A DNA stretch of 64,000 bases. It comes from MADRE3 sp963718195 (GTDB lineage Bacteria > Desulfobacterota > Desulfobulbia > Desulfobulbales > Desulfocapsaceae). Of the stretch, positions 8,231 to 15,945 are shown in pieces. Numbering within the stretch: position 1 is the first letter of the stretch; every line of letters begins with the position of its first letter. A program made the translations under genes and the position numbers. Under the pieces are notes generated by a model that had not been told where the DNA came from, ran no database searches, and saw only the letters and a program-made list of their open reading frames with translations. The stretch covers positions 62,001 through 126,000 of the forward strand of contig CAVQYQ010000005.1 of NCBI GenBank assembly GCA_963718195.1, in the 5' to 3' direction.

Positions 8231-10134
8231 TGGGAAAAATTGGTAAAGGAATAGAAGCTATCTTGGTTATGAAAACACGTATTCTGCTCGTTGGGGGACT
8301 TTTAGGTCTTGCTGTTCTATCACCGCTCCATGCTGCTGCTGGTTGTTTGGAGGGCGACTGTCGGAATGGTATCGGCGTTTATCAGGGTGATGATGGTCGC
8401 GTTTACGAGGGGTCTTTTTCCCGAGGAGTGCTCAGTGGTCAAGGCATCCTCAAATATGCAGACGGAACGGTCTATGAAGGTCGTTTTGCTCATGGCAAAT
8501 TTAATGGCAAAGGTGTGTTGAAAAATGCTGACGGCCGGGTCTATTCCGGCCAGTTCTTTGATGGCGTGATTCACGGTCAGGGCGTACTAACCCTCTCTGA
8601 TCAATCACAATATCGAGGAGATTTCAGTTTTGGGCAGTTTCATGGGAAAGGTGTTCTTTTTTTTCAGGATGGCCGGGAATACAAGGGCGATTTCCGGAAC
8701 AATATGATCGACGGTCAGGGACGGTTGGTCTATGCCGACGGAAGCTGGTATGAAGGTGCCTTCAGGAATGGCAAACCACAGGGACGGGGGGTGAGGCTGT
8801 ACCCAGACGGCTCTGTCTATAGAGGGGAGGTTTCCGGGAGAATCCGGCAGGGAACTGGCGTTTACGAAGATGGATCTGGTGATGTTTATGACGGGACATT
8901 TGCAGCAGATCAATACAATGGTCGCGGCACCCTTGAATATGTGGATGGCAGAAAATACGTTGGTGAATTTAAAGATAATCTCAGGCAAGGCCAAGGTGAA
9001 CTTCACTATGTAGATGGGTCGCGGTATACCGGCATGTTTAATGGAGATTTTCCCGAGGGTATTGGAACCCTGCAGTATACTGACGGCAGTCGATATGACG
9101 GTGAATTCCTGCAGGGTAAAATGCATGGCGAGGGTGAATATCTCTATGCGGACGGGTCCCGTTACAAGGGTTCATTTAGAGATGGTAAACTTAATGGACC
9201 GGGGGCGATGTTTTACACTGACGGCAGGGTATACGAGGGAGAATTTAAGGACGGCCAACCGGTGACCCCTGTCCCTGTAGATGAATTGATCCTCCCTCGT
9301 CCTGAGACCAGTCAAGAATCTCCGGCAGACAATACTTCGGTCGAAAAGAACCAGGAAACCGAAGAGAAAAACCTTCAGGAACCTGAGACCAGTCAAGAAT
9401 CTCTGGCAGACAATACTTCAGTCAAACAGAGCAAAGAAGCAGAAGAAAAAAAACGACAGGAACCTGACACAAAAAAACAAGATGATTCCGAAAAAGCGCT
9501 GTCAGATTTAACCTATGTAGATGGTAAAATATGCCAATCTGATAAGGATATGAAGCCGGTCGATGGGCGGGTGAAATTTGTTTTCCCAGATAACACAAAA
9601 TATGATGGAGAAGTCAGTAATGGCCTGATGGAGGGGAGCGGAGAAATTAATTTTGCCAATGGTGATATGTATAAGGGACAGTTGAAAAAAGGTTTGTTTC
9701 ACGGAAATGGAACGTACCACTACGCAGATGGAAGGAAATATCAGGGAGTGTACCTAAGAGGCAAACGAGATGGTAAGGGACTCTTTACCTACCCGGACGG
9801 CACAAAATATAATGGCCAGTTTAAGGACGACTATTTTCATGGAAAAGGTGATTACTTTTTCGCCGATGGCAGTCGCTACACGGGCCAGTTTCGAAACGGG
9901 AGTTTTAACGGCAAAGGCACGATGGTCTATGTCGACGGTTCAGTTTTCAAAGGCAGCTTCAAAGATGATCTCCCTGATGGGGAAGGGCTTCTTGTACTCG
10001 TAGATGGCAGCCGTTATCAGGGTGCTTTCACGGCGGGAAAAAGAAATGGTCATGGGGTTTTGACGCTTGCTGATGGTACTGTTCTTGAGGGAACATTCGA
10101 AAACGACACATTTATAGACCCAGACGCAGAATAG
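8230..10134 (+). CDS. Large exported MORN-repeat protein
   Basis: A protein of about 634 residues made almost entirely of 23-residue MORN repeats (YxGxFxxGxxxGxGxxxxxDG). I count 12 full repeats plus a partial before residue 350, then an acidic/Gln-Lys linker of about 90 residues, then seven full repeats and a partial. A signal peptide is seen at MKTRILLVGGLLGLAVLSPL ending at HAAAG, so the protein is probably periplasmic or surface exposed. ATG 8230 overlaps the avtA stop; ATG 8269 starts exactly at the signal peptide and is equally plausible. Two cysteines follow the cleavage site. MORN repeats bind lipids or proteins in known cases; the bacterial role is unknown. Confidence 0.85.
   Translation: MGKIGKGIEAILVMKTRILLVGGLLGLAVLSPLHAAAGCLEGDCRNGIGVYQGDDGRVYEGSFSRGVLSGQGILKYADGTVYEGRFAHGKFNGKGVLKNADGRVYSGQFFDGVIHGQGVLTLSDQSQYRGDFSFGQFHGKGVLFFQDGREYKGDFRNNMIDGQGRLVYADGSWYEGAFRNGKPQGRGVRLYPDGSVYRGEVSGRIRQGTGVYEDGSGDVYDGTFAADQYNGRGTLEYVDGRKYVGEFKDNLRQGQGELHYVDGSRYTGMFNGDFPEGIGTLQYTDGSRYDGEFLQGKMHGEGEYLYADGSRYKGSFRDGKLNGPGAMFYTDGRVYEGEFKDGQPVTPVPVDELILPRPETSQESPADNTSVEKNQETEEKNLQEPETSQESLADNTSVKQSKEAEEKKRQEPDTKKQDDSEKALSDLTYVDGKICQSDKDMKPVDGRVKFVFPDNTKYDGEVSNGLMEGSGEINFANGDMYKGQLKKGLFHGNGTYHYADGRKYQGVYLRGKRDGKGLFTYPDGTKYNGQFKDDYFHGKGDYFFADGSRYTGQFRNGSFNGKGTMVYVDGSVFKGSFKDDLPDGEGLLVLVDGSRYQGAFTAGKRNGHGVLTLADGTVLEGTFENDTFIDPDAE
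9301..9423 (+). repeat. 81-bp period direct repeat inside MORN gene linker
   Basis: A 42-base unit at 9301-9342 recurs at 9382-9423 with two mismatches (40 of 42). It encodes PETSQES(P/L)ADNTSV twice, with a 27-residue period, in the hydrophilic linker that separates the two MORN blocks. The near-identity at the DNA level, unlike the diverged MORN repeats, indicates a recent tandem duplication. Confidence 0.9.
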
Positions 10135-10198
10135 TTGACCTAAAGTAAAAGAAAAGTCGATGATCTAATACAGTACGATGAAGAGGAGTGGGGAAGAG

Positions 10199-10603
10199 AT
10201 GAAATGGAGTTATAAAACAGTCCATTTTGAGCTTAAAAAGGAAGGATTGCTCGGCAGTGGTTTTTTAGATGAATCAGAAATTGAACAGGAACTCAACGAA
10301 TTTGGCCAGGCGGGTTGGGAACTGGTTTCTGTCCTGGAAGTACAGGACGGGATTATCGTCTTTTTCAGACAACCGCTTTACCTTGAACATTCATCAGCTG
10401 TTCAACCGGTGAGAGATGATGAGAACAAGAGAGAAGACGATGATCAAATCGAACAGTTCGAGGACCTGACCCTGGAAGAGGATCGTGTTGAGCAGGATGA
10501 GGACCAGAGTCCTGAGCATATCGAGTCGCCTGCAGCGAGCGAAGCCGATGAAAAAGAACCAGAAGAAACTGGATCCACCATTGGAGCAATAAAAATTGAG
10601 TAG
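10199..10603 (+). CDS. DUF4177-domain protein with acidic tail
   Basis: A 134-residue protein read from ATG 10199, which has AGGAG at 10184-10188 ten bases upstream; the ATG at 10178 lies before that site. The first 60 residues (MKWSYKTVHFELKKEG, then LNEFGQAGWELVSVLEVQDG) match the small DUF4177 beta-alpha domain with its GWELV core. The remaining 70 residues are strongly acidic (Glu/Asp rich) and look disordered. The M20 peptidase gene starts inside its last codons (TTG at 10596). No function is known for this domain in bacteria. Confidence 0.8.
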   Translation: MKWSYKTVHFELKKEGLLGSGFLDESEIEQELNEFGQAGWELVSVLEVQDGIIVFFRQPLYLEHSSAVQPVRDDENKREDDDQIEQFEDLTLEEDRVEQDEDQSPEHIESPAASEADEKEPEETGSTIGAIKIE

Positions 10604-11813
10604 ATCACATCTGATTGCAAGTGACACAAGTTATTTACAGGTTGAGGAAGACCTGTATAACTGGATGGTCGATATTCGCAGACACGTTCATCAGTATCCG
10701 GAACTCTCTTTCAAAGAATTTGAAACAGCAGCATATATCAAGGAAAAACTGACTGAACAGGGGATGACGTACAACGGAGGTGTCGGTAAAACAGGTGTTT
10801 TATGCACACTTGGGGAGGATTGTTCCGGTACTCCATGCGTTGCCTTAAGAGCCGACATGGACGGTCTGCCAATAACTGAAAACACCGGTCTTCCCTATGC
10901 TTCAAAGAATCGTGGGGTAATGCATGCCTGCGGTCATGACGGCCATGTGGCGATGTTACTCGGCGCAGCGGTACTGCTCAAGCGTCTCCCGTCTCTGCCG
11001 GGTAAGATAATATTAATATTTCAACCGGCTGAAGAACATGGCAACGGTGCTTCCAGACTGGTTGACGAGGGAGTGGTTAATGACGTTGGTGCCATTTTCG
11101 GTGGACATATTGATACTCATTACCTGACTGGACAAATCACCGTCGATCATGGCCTTATCTGTGCTTTTGCAGACCCGTTCAGCATCAGAATATTAGGCAA
11201 GGGCGGACATGCGGCCAGACCACATGAGGCGATAGACGCAGTGGTAGCTGCCTCAAGTCTGGTGCTCATGGCTCAGACGCTTGTTTCGCGTGAGGTAGAT
11301 CCAAACAAGGCAGAAGTCATTACTATCGGCAGTTTTCAGGCTGGTACGGCAGCCAATGTAATCGCCGGGGAAGCACTGTTAAAGGGAACGGTGAGGTCTA
11401 CAGACCAGAATACCCGTAAAAAGACCATGGACGGGCTGCACCGAATCGTAAACTCAGTCGCCGCGATGTATGATGTCAGAGCAGAACTCGTTTTTGAGGA
11501 AGGCCTCCCTGCCGTTATAAATTCTCAGGGCGCAGCGGAAATTGCCCGGGCAGCTGCATGGAAAGTAACCACCGTTGACAATGTTATCTCCCAGGGGTAC
11601 CCGAGTCTTGGTGGGGAAGATTTTTCTTTTTATCAACAAGTTACTGATGGTTGTCTGGTACGCTTTGGCGGAGGTCTGGGGGCAGCTGCAGGTCCGTCAC
11701 ACTCGGAAAACTTTAATTTTGATGAGCGATGTCTGCGATTTGGTGCCCACTGGTTTGCTGTTGTTGCTCTTGAATGGCTTCGGCGTGCTGAACCTGTGGT
11801 CGAGATTACCTGA
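10596..11813 (+). CDS. M20-family amidohydrolase (N-acyl amino acid / hippurate hydrolase type)
   Basis: A 405-residue member of peptidase family M20D. Metal-binding and catalytic motifs are visible: ALRADMDGLPI, GVMHACGHDGHVAMLLGAA, IFQPAEEHGNGASR and the late GGEDFSFY. The dimerisation domain contains GKGGHAARPHEAIDAV. Known members cleave N-acetyl- or N-benzoyl-amino acids or aminobenzoyl-glutamate. The start is TTG at 10596, overlapping the DUF4177 stop by eight bases, with GGAG at 10583-10586; no ATG is available before the domain. Just downstream lie a carboxylate-amine ligase and a gamma-glutamyltranspeptidase, so the substrate may be an N-acyl or gamma-glutamyl compound (inference). 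Confidence 0.9.
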   Translation: MSRSHLIASDTSYLQVEEDLYNWMVDIRRHVHQYPELSFKEFETAAYIKEKLTEQGMTYNGGVGKTGVLCTLGEDCSGTPCVALRADMDGLPITENTGLPYASKNRGVMHACGHDGHVAMLLGAAVLLKRLPSLPGKIILIFQPAEEHGNGASRLVDEGVVNDVGAIFGGHIDTHYLTGQITVDHGLICAFADPFSIRILGKGGHAARPHEAIDAVVAASSLVLMAQTLVSREVDPNKAEVITIGSFQAGTAANVIAGEALLKGTVRSTDQNTRKKTMDGLHRIVNSVAAMYDVRAELVFEEGLPAVINSQGAAEIARAAAWKVTTVDNVISQGYPSLGGEDFSFYQQVTDGCLVRFGGGLGAAAGPSHSENFNFDERCLRFGAHWFAVVALEWLRRAEPVVEIT

Positions 11814-11819
11814 GATGAG

Positions 11820-12944
11820 ATGATGGTGGATGAAATAATTGAATTCAAGTCCAGCCAGAACTATTCGCTTGGTGTTGAGATCGAGTTTCAGATTATTGAT
11901 CAGGATAGATATTCACTGGTACCACTCGGCCCAAGTTTACAGGATCTGGCACCGGAAATTCTCCGCTCCCGCATTTCCCAGGAACTGATAAAATCTATCC
12001 TGGAAATTCAGACCGGCATCTGTAGAAATCTCAGAGATGTGGAAAATGATCTGCTGCAGACCTGTTCTCTTGCTGAGGAACTTGCCGCTGATAACGGCTG
12101 TCTACTCTATGCCGCAAGCCTTCATCCTTTTGCCCGGGCGGACGAGCAGGAGAGAAGCAATGAGTCAAGGTATCAGGATATCCTGGAGGAGTTGCAGATT
12201 GTTGCCCGTCGCTTTATCTCCCAGGGACTGCATGTGCACGTGGGAGTCCCGAACGGTGAAGCCGCCGTCAGAGTGTGTAATACGCTTCAGGGGTATTTAC
12301 CACTGTTCCTCGCGTTATCGACATCTTCACCCTATTTTCAGGGCGAAGATACCGGCCTGATGTCCTATCGCACAAAATTGTTTGAAGCCTTGCCTCTTGC
12401 CGGGGTGTATGAATATATGCACAATTGGCAGCACTTTGTCCAGGATGTGGAGATACTGAAAAAACATGGTGTGATCGACGGTGTACGAGATCTCTGGTGG
12501 GATAGCAGGCCAAATCCTCAATTTGGTACCATTGAAATACGTATCTGTGACCTGCCATCCCGATTTCGTGACATCCTGGCAATCGTCTCCTTTATCCAGG
12601 CGGTTGTTGCCTGGATTGTGGAAGAGAAGCTGAGTAGTTCCCGCCTTAATCCCTATATTATCAGGGCCAATAAGTGGCAGGCTGTTCGTCATGGCCTCGG
12701 TGGCAGATTTGTTGATCCAATCGGGCTGCTTACGGGTGACGCCGTTACCTTGGCTATCGCCGCTGAACTCCTGATGGAAAAAGCCTTACCGTATGGGGAA
12801 AAACTCGATTCTCTTTCCCACCTTGACAAGGTCAACAGAATAATTGCTGAAGGCACGGGGGCAGATAAACAGCGACAGATATTTCAACAAACAAACGATT
12901 TGAGAGAAGTGGTGCGTATCAGTCACCAGAGGTTTTGGTTATGA
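11820..12944 (+). CDS. Carboxylate-amine ligase, YbdK / GCS2 family
   Basis: A 374-residue protein of the glutamate-cysteine ligase family 2. It shows YSLGVEIEFQIID (N-terminal GxEIEF glutamate/metal motif), LHVHVGVPN and TIEIRICDLPSR, all typical of YbdK-type enzymes, which ligate an amine to glutamate with ATP. True glutathione synthesis is unlikely because no gshB is nearby. The gene starts at the tandem ATG 11820/11823 after GAGATGAG, six bases from the amidohydrolase stop, and overlaps the next gene by ATGA at 12941. The product is probably a gamma-glutamyl amide whose turnover is handled by the neighbouring transpeptidase (inference). Confidence 0.88.
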   Translation: MMVDEIIEFKSSQNYSLGVEIEFQIIDQDRYSLVPLGPSLQDLAPEILRSRISQELIKSILEIQTGICRNLRDVENDLLQTCSLAEELAADNGCLLYAASLHPFARADEQERSNESRYQDILEELQIVARRFISQGLHVHVGVPNGEAAVRVCNTLQGYLPLFLALSTSSPYFQGEDTGLMSYRTKLFEALPLAGVYEYMHNWQHFVQDVEILKKHGVIDGVRDLWWDSRPNPQFGTIEIRICDLPSRFRDILAIVSFIQAVVAWIVEEKLSSSRLNPYIIRANKWQAVRHGLGGRFVDPIGLLTGDAVTLAIAAELLMEKALPYGEKLDSLSHLDKVNRIIAEGTGADKQRQIFQQTNDLREVVRISHQRFWL

Positions 12945-14464
12945 GCATGTATGACAAGGCAATTGTTGCATCCGGTCATAAACTGGTGAGTCGATATGCT
13001 GCTGAGATCATGGCAGCAGGTGGGAATGCTTTTGATGCGGTGGTGGCTGCGGGATTCGCTTCCGCTGTTGCGGAACCGACACTGACCAGTCTCGGCGGAG
13101 GCGGTCTTCTCTTGGGGTGGAGTGAGAAGCATAACAAGGACCTTTTTATTGATTTCTTCGTCAATACGCCCGGGCTTGGCCGGGATACCCGTTTTGACCC
13201 ACATTTTTTCCCGGTCACCATCAATTTTTCAGGAGTAGGACAGGATTTTAATGTTGGCCTGGGCTCGGTAGCTGTGCCCGGCACCTTAAAAGGCTTGTTA
13301 CATATACATAAGCGGCTTGGTTACATGGATCTTAAGGATGTCCTCACTCCGGCAAAAGAGCTGGCACGCGAACATGTCCTGAACGAACAGCAGGGCCATT
13401 TTCTAAACCTGCTGTACCCGATCATGACATTGATGCCCGAGGGGCGGAAATTGTATGAGCCCAATGGTCTCTATTTAAAGCCAGGCGACACGACTAAAAA
13501 TCCTGACTGTGTTGATTTCCTGGATCAGGTTGCTGAGGATCGGGGTGAAAATTTTTATTTTGGTGATATTGCCAATTCAATAGATCGAGAAATGGCAGCT
13601 GGTAACGGTTTTCTGACCGCGAGGGATCTGGCGAACTACAAGGTTATCGAACGTGCCCCACTGAAGATTCCGTATCGGAACTGTACACTGTGCACGTCCC
13701 CGGAACCTTCCATCGGGGGAACACTGATCGGCCTGTCAATTGGGCTGATGGAAAAGCTTGGCCACCAGGACGTGGAGTGGGGTGAGAGTCGTCACCTGAA
13801 ACAGACCGTTGCCCTGATGCAGAATGTAGAAAAATTAAAAGCAAACGGAATTACGACCTCCGATCAGCTGAAAACATTTTTGAACAATGAGCGGGAATAC
13901 AAAGCGGCCACGGAGCAGATAAGAATGTTCAGTCGCGGAACGACCCATGTCAGTATCTCCGACCGGTATGGAAATTGTGCCTCAATGACCTGCTCAAATG
14001 GTGAGGGATCTGGATATTTTGCCCCGGGAACCGGTGTTATGTTGAACAATATGATGGGAGAAGATGACCTCCATCCAAACGGTTTTCACACTAGTCCAGC
14101 GGGTATGCGCGTGGGATCGATGATGTCCCCCTCACTGCTGGTTGAGGACGGTCGAGTTAAACTCGTAATTGGCAGCGGCGGATCAAAACGGATCAGAACG
14201 TCGGTCAGCCAGGTTCTCAGTCAGATAGTCGATTTTGGACGCAGCATAGATCAGGCGGTGCGTGCTCCACGACTCTACTGGGATGGTGAGGTGGTTCAGG
14301 TTGAACCCGGTTTTTCTGAGCAGAGCATAGAAGAGCTCGCTAGAGTCGTTGCGGTGAATCTCTGGGATTGTCAGGACGTCTACTTTGGAGGAGTTCATGC
14401 GGTTGTGCCGGGAGTGGAAGGGGTCGGAGATCCGCGGCGTGGAGGGTCGGTTTCAGTCGTTTGA
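12941..14464 (+). CDS. Gamma-glutamyltranspeptidase-family protein without signal peptide
   Basis: A 507-residue Ntn-hydrolase of the gamma-glutamyltranspeptidase family. The self-cleavage nucleophile is Thr334 in RGTTHVSISDRYGNCASMT, and GSGGSKRIRTSVSQVL is the late Gly-rich substrate loop. Start ATG 12941 overlaps the ligase stop (ATGA) and follows GAGG at 12929-12932; an upstream TTG is unnecessary. Unlike E. coli Ggt there is no signal peptide: the chain begins MSMYDKAIVASGHKLVS, so it is predicted cytoplasmic. Coupling to a glutamate-amine ligase suggests it hydrolyses or transfers the gamma-glutamyl group of that product. Confidence 0.92.
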   Translation: MSMYDKAIVASGHKLVSRYAAEIMAAGGNAFDAVVAAGFASAVAEPTLTSLGGGGLLLGWSEKHNKDLFIDFFVNTPGLGRDTRFDPHFFPVTINFSGVGQDFNVGLGSVAVPGTLKGLLHIHKRLGYMDLKDVLTPAKELAREHVLNEQQGHFLNLLYPIMTLMPEGRKLYEPNGLYLKPGDTTKNPDCVDFLDQVAEDRGENFYFGDIANSIDREMAAGNGFLTARDLANYKVIERAPLKIPYRNCTLCTSPEPSIGGTLIGLSIGLMEKLGHQDVEWGESRHLKQTVALMQNVEKLKANGITTSDQLKTFLNNEREYKAATEQIRMFSRGTTHVSISDRYGNCASMTCSNGEGSGYFAPGTGVMLNNMMGEDDLHPNGFHTSPAGMRVGSMMSPSLLVEDGRVKLVIGSGGSKRIRTSVSQVLSQIVDFGRSIDQAVRAPRLYWDGEVVQVEPGFSEQSIEELARVVAVNLWDCQDVYFGGVHAVVPGVEGVGDPRRGGSVSVV

Positions 14465-14574
14465 AAAGTTGGGAATAATGAGATGCTCAGATGACTCATA
14501 TATGCAGAGACTAGAGGCTCAGGTCAAGTTTTCACAGGGCCCAAACGTTTACAGGTCACTCTCGGAGCATGGTA

Positions 14575-15168
14575 ATGATTGGACGACTCAGACGCGTTGA
14601 TCGCAGCAGATTCAAAGCTCTTTCTTTTCCCCATCTCGAATTTCTTTTTAACATGGCATTGAAATATACGGGAAAAAGCTACGACGCTGAAGATATTGTC
14701 CAGGAAACCATCTATACCGCCTATCGTAATTTTCACCAGCTGCGTGATGAAAAGAAATGCCGCCAGTGGTTATTTGCCATATTGCGGACAACTTTTCTCA
14801 AAGAAAAGCGTTCGTTTATAAAGCGACCTCTGCTTGATGACGGCAGCGGCTACCTCAAACATATTACGGATGAATCTGCAGATTCACTGGTTTCTGTATT
14901 GGAAAAGAAGATGGAGAAGGAGGATGTCCTGCAAGTGCTTGGACGGATGAACGAAAAGCACAAGTCACCGCTCATTCTCTATTACATGGAAGATATGACC
15001 TACCAGGAAATTGCTGATTTTCTCGAGATTCCGATCGGTACCGTTATGTCGCGACTGGCCCGGGCAAAAAAGCTGATGAAGAAAGAATTGCTCAAAAAAA
15101 TTGCCCGTAAAGAGAAAAGATCCAAATTAACGTTACTTGCAACACTACTGGCTGGGGAGGTGTTGTGA
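14575..15168 (+). CDS. ECF-type RNA polymerase sigma factor
   Basis: A 197-residue group 4 sigma factor. Region 2 is at the N-terminus (YDAEDIVQETIYTAYRNFHQL, with the DAEDIVQE motif) and region 4 at the C-terminus (MTYQEIADFLEIPIGTVMSRLARAKK, a helix-turn-helix). ATG 14575 was preferred over 14569 because GGAG at 14564-14567 then sits seven bases upstream. The stop TGA overlaps the ATG of the anti-sigma gene (TGATG at 15166-15170). Such pairs respond to envelope signals and often activate their own promoter; no promoter motif could be assigned. Confidence 0.92.
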   Translation: MIGRLRRVDRSRFKALSFPHLEFLFNMALKYTGKSYDAEDIVQETIYTAYRNFHQLRDEKKCRQWLFAILRTTFLKEKRSFIKRPLLDDGSGYLKHITDESADSLVSVLEKKMEKEDVLQVLGRMNEKHKSPLILYYMEDMTYQEIADFLEIPIGTVMSRLARAKKLMKKELLKKIARKEKRSKLTLLATLLAGEVL

Positions 15169-15860
15169 TGAACTGTTCTCAATTTCGTTCATGGCTTGAA
15201 AACAGAGATTTTTCAGATCAGTCTGAGTCTGATCAGGCCTTGAAACACCAGGCGATGTGTCAAAAATGTCAACAACTCCAGGCAAAAGATACGCTGCTGG
15301 ACCAGGCAATCAGGCGTAATATGGAGAAACAACCGCTGCCGGACAATCTTGAGAAAATTGTCTTATTGAACCTTGGTTCAGCAAAACAGTCACACCGACG
15401 TATTCCGACAACTGTTATACGATTTCTGTCAATGGCGGCAGGTGTCGGGGCCCTCGTTCTCTTGTTTTTTTTCGTTCCAACCGATTTTTCTGCCAGAAAA
15501 GATTTCGGCAAATCACTGGCCCAAGATCATGTCCATCACAATTATGATCAGGATTTAGAGAAAATCGGCGATCTTGACAAATGGTTGTCCCTTCGCACCG
15601 ACTTCGGTGCGGTCGTCCCGGCCAGGTTTAATGCAGAAAAGGGGTATCAGTTTATTGGCGGCAGGATATGCGTCATCAAAAACTGTAGAACCGTTCACCT
15701 GGTTTACCGTCAAGGTGACGGACTGATATCGCTTTATATAGCAGACGCGGCGCAGGTGGAAGCAAAGCTTGTCGACCGTAAGACCTATTCCGTAACCAGT
15801 AACGGCTATACCATTCAGATGTGGAAGGTACAGCAGCAGGTCTTTGCAGTTGTTATATAG
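15168..15860 (+). CDS. Membrane-anchored zinc-finger anti-sigma factor
   Basis: A 230-residue protein with an N-terminal cytoplasmic anti-sigma zinc domain (HQAMCQKCQQLQ, the HxxxCxxC motif) followed by one membrane helix (about residues 82-104, FLSMAAGVGALVLLFFFVP) and a periplasmic domain of about 120 residues holding GGRICVIKNCRTVHLVYR. ATG 15168 has GGGGAGG seven bases upstream and overlaps the sigma stop. This is the classical layout for holding an ECF factor at the membrane. The periplasmic domain with two cysteines could be the sensor; the signal is unknown. Confidence 0.88.
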   Translation: MNCSQFRSWLENRDFSDQSESDQALKHQAMCQKCQQLQAKDTLLDQAIRRNMEKQPLPDNLEKIVLLNLGSAKQSHRRIPTTVIRFLSMAAGVGALVLLFFFVPTDFSARKDFGKSLAQDHVHHNYDQDLEKIGDLDKWLSLRTDFGAVVPARFNAEKGYQFIGGRICVIKNCRTVHLVYRQGDGLISLYIADAAQVEAKLVDRKTYSVTSNGYTIQMWKVQQQVFAVVI

Positions 15861-15945
15861 CAAAGGCGATGGGAAAAGACCGGGATTGTCTATTCCCAGG
15901 TTGGATCATGGTTTCGGTTCAGAGGGTATGATCGAATTGATTGCT

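Noticed and set aside
8605..9126. 173-codon minus-strand open frame opposite the MORN gene
   Set aside because: Produced by the repeat periodicity of the MORN gene; antisense shadow.
15861..15945. Terminator between the anti-sigma and feoB genes
   Set aside because: Only a weak GGGA/TCCC pairing without a T tract.
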